Assembly: GCA_015075585.1 (NCBI GenBank)
Contig: JABTUB010000001.1
Coordinates: 248,001-312,000 of the forward strand
DNA length: 64,000 nucleotides
Origin: Chloracidobacterium sp.
GTDB taxonomy: Bacteria > Acidobacteriota > Blastocatellia > Pyrinomonadales > Pyrinomonadaceae
Reading direction: 5' to 3'
How positions within the stretch are numbered: the first letter of the stretch is position 1; each line of letters begins with the position of its first letter. This document shows, piece by piece, positions 1 to 6,602 of the stretch. A model generated the notes under the pieces. It was given only the letters and a program-made list of their open reading frames with translations, was not told the DNA's origin and searched no databases. A program made the position numbers and the translations under genes.

Positions 1-305
1 GTGCCGCAAAACGAGCTGCCGAATTGACCGCGGCGCTAAAGCACGGCGGGTCGCCGGAATACTGGAAGAAGCGGCTTGAATTCAGCCGTCGCGACCTCAA
101 CGACGGCAATGGTACTTCCTACGACGTCGCCGTCGCGTATGCTCGCTTGAACCGGGACACAGCGGCGCTCGAATTCCTTGACCGATCCTTTGCCGAACGT
201 GAATTTGACCTGTTGTGGTGCAGGAACGAACCGGCTTTTGACGCGCTCCGGCAGGATCGGCGCTTTACTGACCTGCTGCATCGCATCGGTTTGCCTGAAC
301 AATAG
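1..305 (+). CDS. TPR-type protein, C-terminal end only (5' truncated by window)
   Basis: The frame beginning at base 3 is open from the window edge to the TAG at 303-305, so only the last 100 or so residues are visible. The sequence has the alanine- and leucine-rich helical pattern of TPR repeats (VAVAYARLNRDTAALEFLD). Its end, with NEPAFDALRQDRRF followed by a short helix and LP, is the typical tail of TPR domains found at the C-termini of acidobacterial winged-helix or kinase-TPR proteins. The N-terminal domain, and so the function, lies outside the window. A TTG at 24 is an internal codon and not a start. The gene ends about 220 bp before the first attC-like site. Confidence 0.6.
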   Translation, partial: AAKRAAELTAALKHGGSPEYWKKRLEFSRRDLNDGNGTSYDVAVAYARLNRDTAALEFLDRSFAEREFDLLWCRNEPAFDALRQDRRFTDLLHRIGLPEQ

Positions 306-375
306 CGTGCGACGGCACATCCCGCATCCTGTCTCTCATTTCGGCGGTCTGATCGATCTTTGTGCGCTGTAAGGT

Positions 376-530
376 CTTGCGTGGTCTCAAAAACGTGCAT
401 TACGCCGTTCATAACGAACGGATGCCGCGCGGGTATGCCCATTCGAGGATCGCGGATCGGGACAAATGCCGACGCGGCCGAGCTCGAGGCGGTCGCCGTC
501 CCAACAGGTACAGACGGCACCGCGGCATAA
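376..530 (+). other. Open frame with coding-like codon use, possibly a gene remnant ending at the attC junction
   Basis: The frame of the TPR gene stays open after its stop, from 306 to a TAA at 528-530. From about 376 the codons become GC3-rich and the peptide looks protein-like (ITNGCRAGMPIRGSRIG, then an Ala/Glu/Val-rich stretch). The TAA lies inside the R' box of the attC-like site, so the frame may be a fragment of a gene cut by cassette insertion. I recognise no family and there is no convincing start. It could also be chance: the opposite strand is open here too. Confidence 0.2.
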
Positions 531-584
531 CGTTTCAATTAAGCCGCGCCATGAAGCCGCGTTGGCCTGAATGATTTGTTAGCC
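525..584 (-). other. attC-like recombination site (downstream of GIY-YIG cassette)
   Basis: Read on the minus strand, the site starts with R'' GGCTAAC (584-578) and ends with R' GTTATGC (531-525), the RYYYAAC / GTTRRRY layout of integron attC sites. Between them lie L-box-like imperfect complements built on GCGGC/GCCGC, giving a 60-bp foldable element. The stop codon of the GIY-YIG gene (GGC TAA) sits inside R''. R' is imperfect, which is common. The element matches the second site at 1345-1456 in R'' sequence and orientation. Confidence 0.7.
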
Positions 585-1340
585 ATCCAGCCCGATCCCT
601 ACAATTGGGCTCTGCTGCCCAACACGAAATAAATGAGCGACTGAACGCCCAAGATATTGCGACCGCTTAGGTTCAGAAGCAATATGTCCTACGAACTCCC
701 AACGCTTACCTTTCTGCTTGGCTAATTCTGATTGATCACGAGTCGCATAGAGTGTCGTGCCAGCACGGTGCCAAGACTCTATCTCATAAACCTCCCGGAC
801 AATCCCAGCGTAGACGGCCATTGCAAATCGTGCCCGGTTGCGGCGTTCGCCTATAACCCAAATTCCACGAGTACTTTCGTATAGTGCCTCAGCACTCATT
901 CCATACCGAAACAGTCGGTTAATGCGAATCAGCAATGCTGGATCAGTTACATCTACGGATTGAGCGTTGTTTTCTGCGATAAAATCTGCTAACGGGCGCC
1001 TTGGATAATCGGTACTAAAGCGCCCTCTGACAAGATTAGTGAGCTGATCAACTCCTATAAGCTCAATAAGCGCAGCCTCTACTCGGCTAGATTCAAGATC
1101 ATCACGAAGTTGGTACGCAATAATATCAATTCGCGGCTCAAGGCCAACGCCGCGAATTTCATTGATTCTATCAACCTTGTTCGACTCAGTCTTATCAAGT
1201 AAGTGATCTACTGCTCGCCTTCCAACGCCTTTCCCAATATAGAACACCGACTCATCGCGTGGATCGATATATGCATACACATAAAAACCCAGCGCATTTG
1301 CGGTATCTTGCGAAATTTCTGCGGACACGATTGCCTCCAT
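579..1340 (-). CDS. GIY-YIG nuclease-like cassette protein (COG3680 type)
   Basis: This 253-residue protein has an N-terminal GIY-YIG nuclease fold. The first motif is FYVYAYID (about residues 19-26), the second FYIGKG (about 33-38) is followed by paired arginines, and a Glu in VEAALIELIG fits the catalytic metal-binding Glu of the family. It resembles the stand-alone LEM-3-like/COG3680 GIY-YIG proteins. The C-terminal half (from about 130) is an unassigned alpha/beta region. The ATG lies only 10 nt from the cassette junction, leaving no room for a normal ribosome-binding site, and the TAA is inside the attC R'' box, so the gene fills an 820-bp cassette. Nuclease activity is inferred. The biological role is unknown; defence or toxin function would fit the context. 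Confidence 0.75.
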   Translation of the reverse strand: MEAIVSAEISQDTANALGFYVYAYIDPRDESVFYIGKGVGRRAVDHLLDKTESNKVDRINEIRGVGLEPRIDIIAYQLRDDLESSRVEAALIELIGVDQLTNLVRGRFSTDYPRRPLADFIAENNAQSVDVTDPALLIRINRLFRYGMSAEALYESTRGIWVIGERRNRARFAMAVYAGIVREVYEIESWHRAGTTLYATRDQSELAKQKGKRWEFVGHIASEPKRSQYLGRSVAHLFRVGQQSPIVGIGLDG

Positions 1341-1344
1341 TGAT

Positions 1345-1456
1345 GGCTAACACCTGAGTTAAGCCGAACTGCGTAGCGCAGGTAACAGGGTGGCAAGCTT
1401 TCTCTGCCACGCCGTTGCCGGAGCGAAGCAGTTTCGGCTGGAACGCATTGTTAGCC
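1345..1456 (-). other. attC-like recombination site between the two cassettes
   Basis: On the minus strand the site runs from R'' GGCTAAC (1456-1450) to R' GTTAGCC (1351-1345), which are perfect complements. Inside, CAGCCGAA and TTCGGCTTAA form the L''/L' pair, and the centre holds a further imperfect stem (TGGCA paired with TGCCA). At 112 bp it is within the normal attC range. The PIN gene's TAA lies in R'', and the next cassette's ATG follows R' after 10 nt. This arrangement is diagnostic of integron gene cassettes. Confidence 0.85.
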
Positions 1457-2314
1457 GTCATCGTCTTCGACGCCCCGTTTGGCGCCAACGATGATCTCGT
1501 TCAGAAGCTTTACCCAAGAGTTAGTGGACTCGCGCCTAATCGGTTTCTTGTTCGTATCGCTTGCGACCAAAGAGTCTTCCTCCTTCGCTTCCTCGTTGGT
1601 AACGGGCACCTTGAAGTGCCGCAACGCTTCAGAGAGCTTTGCATAGAGAATGAGCTTCCTCTTCTTACTGACACGGTCACTAAACTCATGGCGCAAATGG
1701 TCATTGATGTAAGCCGTATCCTCGTACACAACACCGTAATCTGAGTCTCGAGAAACGATAGTAAGCTCCGCATTTGCCGTGATTGCACACTCGACCATCC
1801 ACTCCCAGTTTATCACATCGCCCAATGACGTGTCGTTCTTCTTCCTAGGCGGACAGCCGTGGAGAAAGCGTCGCAGAGCGCGATTTCGGATACGTTTCCG
1901 ACGCGGGTCGTCCCGAGTCAAAACAAGGGCGCTTTCCCGGTGGAATATCCTCTGGCATGCTTGGTACACCACATCGTTTTGAGCAGGATCAGATAGGACT
2001 CGCCCAAGCTTCTTCTTCATGTCCTTCACACGTTTTTCCACTTCCTTCACATTCTTTTGTAGCATTCGAGTCGCTTGCGCGTCGGAGAACATCCCAGGCC
2101 ATACAATTTGTTGGGGTGACTTTAGTTCCCGCATACCCTCGAGAATAGCCATCTGCCGATTCTTCTTAAACTCGGCTTCAACTTGGTAGCTCACTATGAT
2201 CTTGTCCGAATTCGACTCGAGGTGGCGTAACAGCGCAAGGCCCGCTTCGGTGCGTGCCCGATAGAAATCCAGCCATATATTGGTGTCGACGAAAAGGAGT
2301 TTCTTGATGGCCAT
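1451..2314 (-). CDS. PIN-domain protein (DUF4935 type), probable RNase, cassette gene
   Basis: The 287-residue protein opens with the PIN signature FVDTNIWLDFYR (Asp10). Glu48 in EAEFKKNR, Asp166 in SLGDVINWEW and Asp190/Asp192 in VSRDSDYG supply the acidic metal-binding set of PIN ribonucleases. The PPRKKNDTSLGD segment is typical of the DUF4935 group. The middle (80-105) is Lys-rich and helical. The last 60 residues are charged and unassigned. The ATG is 12 nt from the cassette junction and the TAA lies in the attC R'' box, so the protein ends Asp-Gly like its neighbour. No antitoxin-like partner is seen beside it, so classical VapBC pairing is not supported. RNA cleavage is inferred from the motifs. 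Confidence 0.8.
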   Translation of the reverse strand: MAIKKLLFVDTNIWLDFYRARTEAGLALLRHLESNSDKIIVSYQVEAEFKKNRQMAILEGMRELKSPQQIVWPGMFSDAQATRMLQKNVKEVEKRVKDMKKKLGRVLSDPAQNDVVYQACQRIFHRESALVLTRDDPRRKRIRNRALRRFLHGCPPRKKNDTSLGDVINWEWMVECAITANAELTIVSRDSDYGVVYEDTAYINDHLRHEFSDRVSKKRKLILYAKLSEALRHFKVPVTNEEAKEEDSLVASDTNKKPIRRESTNSWVKLLNEIIVGAKRGVEDDDG

Positions 2315-2320
2315 AATGAC

Positions 2321-2376
2321 GGCTAACTAATGATAAACAACAAACCTTGTTGATAATACTCCAGATTACATTAGTA
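2321..2376 (-). other. attI-like cassette junction
   Basis: On the minus strand, G^TTAGCC at 2327-2321 is identical to the R' box of the downstream attC, but the DNA on its 5' side lacks an attC fold. It instead has a short inverted repeat (CAACAAG...TTGTTG, about 2335-2352). The position, between the first cassette and a divergent integrase fragment, is where attI sits in integrons. attI sites are poorly conserved, so the call rests mainly on position. Confidence 0.45.
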
Positions 2377-2385
2377 TCAAGCGAA

Positions 2386-2470
2386 ATGGTGACAGACCCT
2401 CCAAGGCTTCTCGATCAGGTGCGCGATCTCATACGGTTGAAGCATATGAGCTACAAGACGAAGCGTGCCG
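2386..2470 (+). pseudogene. intI (remnant): Integron integrase (intI) remnant, N-terminal fragment
   Basis: ATG at 2386 starts a peptide containing PPRLLDQVRDLIRLKH followed by MSYKTKRA. This matches the conserved N-terminus of integron integrases (tyrosine recombinase family), where P-P-x-L-L-D-Q-V-R is followed by helical residues and H-Y-S-x-R-T-E-x-A. Similarity stops after about 28 codons. The frame runs on to 2625 without integrase motifs, and no Arg-His-Arg-Tyr catalytic domain is present in any frame nearby. It is divergent from the cassettes, as intI normally is. The gene is therefore a dead stub, so cassette movement would need an integrase in trans. Confidence 0.7.
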
Positions 2471-2492
2471 GTAGTGCCCGAAATCTGCATCG

Positions 2493-2636
2493 TCAAGCCA
2501 AGCGACCTCTTTTCGCCGAATATATTCCGAGGATCACCCACTCAACATCATCGGTCAGGCAGGAAAGGATCAGATCGCGATCCATCTTGCCAAAGCCTTC
2601 CAAATACGCGGTCACAGTGTCTTGATTTTTTGTCAT
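2493..2636 (-). pseudogene. Fragment resembling the N-terminus of a SnoaL/NTF2-like protein
   Basis: A 47-codon frame starts at ATG 2636 with MTKNQDTVTAYLEGFGKMDR and continues into LTDDVEWVI. This resembles the first helix and strand of SnoaL-like/NTF2 polyketide-cyclase-fold proteins. It stops at 2493, far short of the usual 120-150 residues. The broken end meets the antisense side of the integrase stub, suggesting a deletion or rearrangement joining two truncated genes. It could be a shortened expressed ORF, but decay is more likely. Confidence 0.4.
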
Positions 2637-2645
2637 AAAGTTCAG

Positions 2646-2720
2646 TTACTTACCAGGCTGCTCGTTCAGCCACCAGTAGAGATCATCGATCCAATGATCG
2701 CTGTCTATGCAGCCCACGAA
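2646..2720 (-). pseudogene. C-terminal gene fragment, unassigned
   Basis: The minus strand encodes about 24 residues ending DHWIDDLYWWLNEQPGK before a TAA at 2648-2646. The Trp/Asp-rich composition looks like real protein. It ends 9 nt upstream of the SnoaL-like start, as two adjacent genes of one transcript would. An in-frame TAA closes it on the 5' side, so only a C-terminal tail survives. The family is not recognised. Confidence 0.3.
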
Positions 2721-2749
2721 TTACGTTAATTGCGGCGAATGGTTATAAT
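2721..2749 (+). promoter_or_regulatory. Candidate promoter upstream of the deoxyhypusine synthase gene
   Basis: A perfect -10 hexamer TATAAT (2744-2749) lies 17 nt after a weak -35, TTACGT (2721-2726). It would give a leader of roughly 90 nt before the ATG at 2849. The match is driven by the -10 only. Confidence 0.35.
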
Positions 2750-2848
2750 TCACTATTCGCGTTAGATGCAGAAGCCCGCACGTTAGTAAGGGCGTTATAC
2801 ACAACGGTACATCTTTCAGCCTGCTATTAGCACGAGCATTCGCAAGTT

Positions 2849-3826
2849 ATGAACGGACAAATTACAGAATTCATCAAGCATCACTTTCGGCACTTCAACT
2901 CGGCGGCGCTCGTCGACGCGGCGGAAGGTTATAAGAAACATCTTGCGGACGGCGGGAAGATGATGATCACGCTCGCGGGTGCAATGAGTACGGCGGAGTT
3001 GGGATTGTCATTGGCGGAGATGATCCGTCAGGACAAGGTGCAGATCATTTCCTGCACGGGTGCGAATTTGGAAGAAGACCTTTTCAACCTCGTCGCACAC
3101 GATTTCTACGAACGCGTGCCGCATTACCGCGACCTTACGCCGCAGGACGAGCAAGATCTGCTCGACCGCCATATGAACCGCGTAACCGACACATGCATCC
3201 CCGAGATGGAAGCGATGCGTCGGCTTGAGAAAGCGATGGTCGAGGTCTGGACAGCCGCAGATACGAAGGGCGAGCGGTACTTCCCGCATGAATTTATGTA
3301 TCAGGTGCTGCGTTCCGGCGTGCTTGAGGAATACTATCAGATCGACCTGAAAGACAGTTGGATGTACGCCGCGATGGAGAAGAACCTGCCGATGATCGTG
3401 CCCGGCTGGGAAGATTCGACGATGGGCAATATGTTCGCCGGACACGTCATCACCGGCGACGTCAAAAACGTCCACACCGTGCGCACCGGCATCGAATATA
3501 TGACATTCCTCGCCGATTGGTACACCAACAATGCGAAGGACGATTCGACCATCGGTTTCTATCAAATAGGCGGCGGCATCGCAGGCGATTTCCCTATCTG
3601 CGTCGTCCCGATGCTGCATCAAGACCTGCAGCGTGAGAACGTCCCTGTCTGGGGCTACTTTTGCCAAGTAAGCGATTCAACAACAAGCTACGGCTCATAC
3701 TCCGGCGCTGTCCCGAACGAAAAGATCACCTGGGGCAAACTCGCCGCCGACACGCCAAAATACATCGTCGAATCCGACGCCTCCATCGTCGCCCCTCTCA
3801 TGTTCGCGTATATTCTGGGTTGGTAA
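2849..3826 (+). CDS. Deoxyhypusine synthase-family protein
   Basis: This 325-residue protein belongs to the deoxyhypusine synthase fold, in which NAD-dependent transfer of an aminobutyl group from spermidine occurs through an enzyme lysine. The conserved lysine region is visible near the end as EKITWGKL (Lys about 297), matching the W-G-K active-site motif of eukaryotic enzymes. NAD-site-like segments include SCTGANLEEDLFNLVA (about 68-83) and IGGGIAGDFP (about 238-247). Bacteria lack eIF5A, so the natural substrate is uncertain; some bacterial homologues make homospermidine or related polyamines. The gene stands alone between the relic integron and a dipeptidase gene, with no polyamine genes next to it. 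Confidence 0.9.
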   Translation: MNGQITEFIKHHFRHFNSAALVDAAEGYKKHLADGGKMMITLAGAMSTAELGLSLAEMIRQDKVQIISCTGANLEEDLFNLVAHDFYERVPHYRDLTPQDEQDLLDRHMNRVTDTCIPEMEAMRRLEKAMVEVWTAADTKGERYFPHEFMYQVLRSGVLEEYYQIDLKDSWMYAAMEKNLPMIVPGWEDSTMGNMFAGHVITGDVKNVHTVRTGIEYMTFLADWYTNNAKDDSTIGFYQIGGGIAGDFPICVVPMLHQDLQRENVPVWGYFCQVSDSTTSYGSYSGAVPNEKITWGKLAADTPKYIVESDASIVAPLMFAYILGW

Positions 3827-3947
3827 GGGAGCGGCGGGGCTGTCTGCGATCCGGTTGTCGGCCATTGAGACGGATGCGAGATTTGCTCGATTCGTGTGTC
3901 TGCCTGTAATCTAACTTCACCAGAACTAATATCGGGAGAGAATATAA

Positions 3948-5270
3948 ATGAAACAAATTTTGTCGGCTATAGCGATGGTTGCGTTGTTTGCGACGCTGCC
4001 CGGCCTTTCTGTTCTTGCGCAGACGCGCGGAGACAAGGCCGAGGCCAAGCTACGTGCAAAGGCGTTGAAGATCCACAAAGAGGTCATCACGCTCGACACT
4101 CACAACGATATCAGCACGAGCAATTTCACCGACAAGGTGAATTACACGCAGGAGCTGTCAACGCAAGTGAACCTCCCGAAGATGCGTGAAGGCGGGCTGG
4201 ATGTTTCGTGGATGGTGGTTTACACCGGCCAAGGCCCGCTCACCGAAGAGGGTTACGCGGCCGCGTATAAGAATGCGATCGACAAATTCGAAGCGATCCA
4301 CCGTCTTGCCGAGAAGTACGCACCGAATGAGATCGGCATTGCGCTGACGTCAAATGACGTTCGACGCCTCGTTAAAGAGGGCAAGCTCGTCGCGATGATC
4401 GGCGTCGAGAACGGTTATCCGATCGGTACGGACCTTGGCCGCATCAAGGAATTCGCAGACCGCGGAGCACGTTATATGTCGCTCGCGCATAACGGCCACA
4501 GCCAGCTCGCCGATTCCAACACAGGCGAGGCCGACGGCATTTGGCTCAACAACGGACTAAGCGATCTCGGCAAAAAGGCCATCGCGGAGATGAACAAATG
4601 GGGCATTATGATCGACCTCTCGCATCCGTCGAAGCAATCGAATCTGCAGGCCATCGCCTTGAGCAAGGCTCCCGTGATCGCGTCGCATTCGGGCGCACGC
4701 GCACTTTGCGATCATAGCCGCAACCTTGACGACGAACAGCTTGAGGCGATCAAAAAGAATGGCGGCGTCGTGCAGGCCGTCGCATTCCGCAGCTATGTGA
4801 ACACGGCAAAGAGCGCTCTCCGCTCGGCCAAGATGAACGAGCTGATGAAGGAACTTGCCGCCAAGGAAGGCTTTACGCTGCTCTCACGCGACGAGATCCG
4901 CAAGATGCCGGAGGCCGAGATGGAAGCATACTTCCAAAAGATGCAGGCGTTTAGGGCGAAGAATTCTGCGGTCATACGCGAACGCCTAAAGGACTCTGCC
5001 CCGGATGTGAACGTAAAGGATTTCGTTGACCATATCGACTATCTTGTCAAGAAGATCGGTATCGACCACGTCGGCATCTCGTCTGATTTCGACGGTGGCG
5101 GCGGCGTCGAGGGATGGGACGGAGCGGACGAGACCTTCAACGTAACGCTCGAACTCGTTCGCCGCGGCTACACAAAGAACCAGATCGCAAAGCTCTGGAG
5201 CGGCAATCTCCTGCGTGTCCTCGATGAAGTGCAGGAGATCGGCCGCCGTATTCGGGCCGAGGCACGTTAA
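3948..5270 (+). CDS. Exported membrane dipeptidase, peptidase M19 family
   Basis: The 440-residue protein has a signal peptide (about 1-24, cut after VLAQ). Zinc-site motifs of renal-dipeptidase-like M19 enzymes follow: DTHNDI (His52, Asp54), a Glu in IGVENGYPIG, His in DLSHPS and His in ASHSGARAL. These enzymes hydrolyse dipeptides, often with D-residues, in the periplasm. The insert around 290-330 is Lys/Glu-rich. A GGGAGA ribosome site lies upstream of ATG 3948. The stop TAA overlaps the stop of the convergent LtrA gene within a shared TTAA at 5267-5270, so there is no terminator between the two genes. Confidence 0.9.
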   Translation: MKQILSAIAMVALFATLPGLSVLAQTRGDKAEAKLRAKALKIHKEVITLDTHNDISTSNFTDKVNYTQELSTQVNLPKMREGGLDVSWMVVYTGQGPLTEEGYAAAYKNAIDKFEAIHRLAEKYAPNEIGIALTSNDVRRLVKEGKLVAMIGVENGYPIGTDLGRIKEFADRGARYMSLAHNGHSQLADSNTGEADGIWLNNGLSDLGKKAIAEMNKWGIMIDLSHPSKQSNLQAIALSKAPVIASHSGARALCDHSRNLDDEQLEAIKKNGGVVQAVAFRSYVNTAKSALRSAKMNELMKELAAKEGFTLLSRDEIRKMPEAEMEAYFQKMQAFRAKNSAVIRERLKDSAPDVNVKDFVDHIDYLVKKIGIDHVGISSDFDGGGGVEGWDGADETFNVTLELVRRGYTKNQIAKLWSGNLLRVLDEVQEIGRRIRAEAR

Positions 5271-6523
5271 ACCGACACTTGTTCCTTACTCAGTATTGCG
5301 GCAAGGTGCTTGCGGCCGACAGTTTCGTGGCCGACGATGGTAACGACGGGGGCGAGTGTCAGTATGACGAGGCAGGCGGGTATCGATATGCCGAGTGCTG
5401 CGGCGGCGATAGCGGCGGCGATGACGAGGAATGTAGCGAGTAGGAGCTGGAGGTGAAAGCGGTCGAACCCTTCGGCAAGATACGCGTAAAGGGCGTAGAT
5501 TGAGGCAAGGAAGACGACGACCGGGATGACGACCGAGAGCAGTACGGCAACCGGGCCGATCTTGGCTTTGCCCTCGATAAGGTATGCGGCAACGTGCAGC
5601 CCCGCACCGGTCGCGACGATCGATGAGATCGTGATCATAAGGCCGTAGCCCCAGACGAATGACTTGTAACGCCGTGCGTGCAGCACTTGCGCTGACGGAA
5701 GCATAAAGAAGACCCACCACAGCCCGAACGTGAGGCTCGTTCCGGCAAAACCGACGAGTGCGACATCGAGCGTCCATCCCTGAGCGTCGATCACGGCTGA
5801 AAGGGCCGCGACGGTGCCGACGATCCCTTCGCCGAGGGCGATGATCGCCATGCACGAATAGCGTTCGGCGATGTGATGTGCGTGCCACGGCGTGCCGCCG
5901 TCCTTGCTTTCGGCCAAGAATGGCCCGAGCATTTCGATCGCTATCAGCGCGGCCGAGAGAGCGAGCGTGACGCCGAGCGAGAAGTCGAGAAAGATCATTA
6001 CGACCCATCCGATCTGGGCGAACGAGATGGCCTTGACATACGCGAGGCACGCGCGGCGGCGCGCGGTATCCTGCCTTGCGGCACGCAGCCATTGAAACAC
6101 CATTGCCACGCGCATTATCACGTAGCCGAGGACGACTATCCGGTTGTCGATATGTTCGCCTTTATCCATCGACGCGAAAATATCCGGTATGCCGAGTGCG
6201 AGGATCAAAACGCCGATCATCTGCACCATCGTCGTCACGCGAAAAAGCCGATCGTCGGTGTCGTAGGCGGACGCGAACCACGAAAAATTGATCCAGGCCC
6301 AGCAGATCGCGAATGCCGAGAAGCCAAAGCCGACAAGAGCGGTCGTGATATGGCCCTCAGCCACAGCGTGTGCGAACTGCGACGCCGCCACGCCAAAAGC
6401 GATGACGAATGTCAGGTCAAAGAGCAGTTCGAGCGGCGTGGTCGCGCGGTTCACTTCGTTAATATCGCGTCCGCTCATCGGTCGCCGGTGGTGATGCAGT
6501 ATTCCGTTCTCGTGCTCGGGCAT
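5267..6523 (-). CDS. LtrA-family membrane protein (low temperature requirement protein A)
   Basis: The 418-residue polytopic membrane protein carries the LtrA signature near its N-terminus: TTPLELLFDLTFVIAFG (about 28-44), followed by about ten hydrophobic segments, a charged cytoplasmic stretch ARRRAC and a conserved HIAERY/LGEG block (about 225-245). LtrA was linked to cold growth in Listeria, but the biochemical function is unknown. It diverges from hldD across a 79-bp gap and converges on the dipeptidase gene with overlapping stops. Confidence 0.85.
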   Translation of the reverse strand: MPEHENGILHHHRRPMSGRDINEVNRATTPLELLFDLTFVIAFGVAASQFAHAVAEGHITTALVGFGFSAFAICWAWINFSWFASAYDTDDRLFRVTTMVQMIGVLILALGIPDIFASMDKGEHIDNRIVVLGYVIMRVAMVFQWLRAARQDTARRRACLAYVKAISFAQIGWVVMIFLDFSLGVTLALSAALIAIEMLGPFLAESKDGGTPWHAHHIAERYSCMAIIALGEGIVGTVAALSAVIDAQGWTLDVALVGFAGTSLTFGLWWVFFMLPSAQVLHARRYKSFVWGYGLMITISSIVATGAGLHVAAYLIEGKAKIGPVAVLLSVVIPVVVFLASIYALYAYLAEGFDRFHLQLLLATFLVIAAAIAAAALGISIPACLVILTLAPVVTIVGHETVGRKHLAAILSKEQVSV

Positions 6524-6602
6524 ATGTAAATGAAAAATGGAAGTCCTATGCGATTCTTTTATACAATGATACGAGGAACAAATTTAGGTTCAAAGAAACC
6601 CC

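Noticed and set aside
119..538. Minus-strand frame overlapping the array end as a possible third cassette gene
   Set aside because: It would start inside the attC site and its second half is antisense to the TPR gene, with Arg/Ser-rich shadow composition.
2757..2806. Further attC-like boxes (GTTAGAT, GTTATAC) upstream of the DHS gene
   Set aside because: The boxes lack paired R''/L'' partners at a proper distance. Similar heptamers occur by chance, though a decayed site cannot be excluded.
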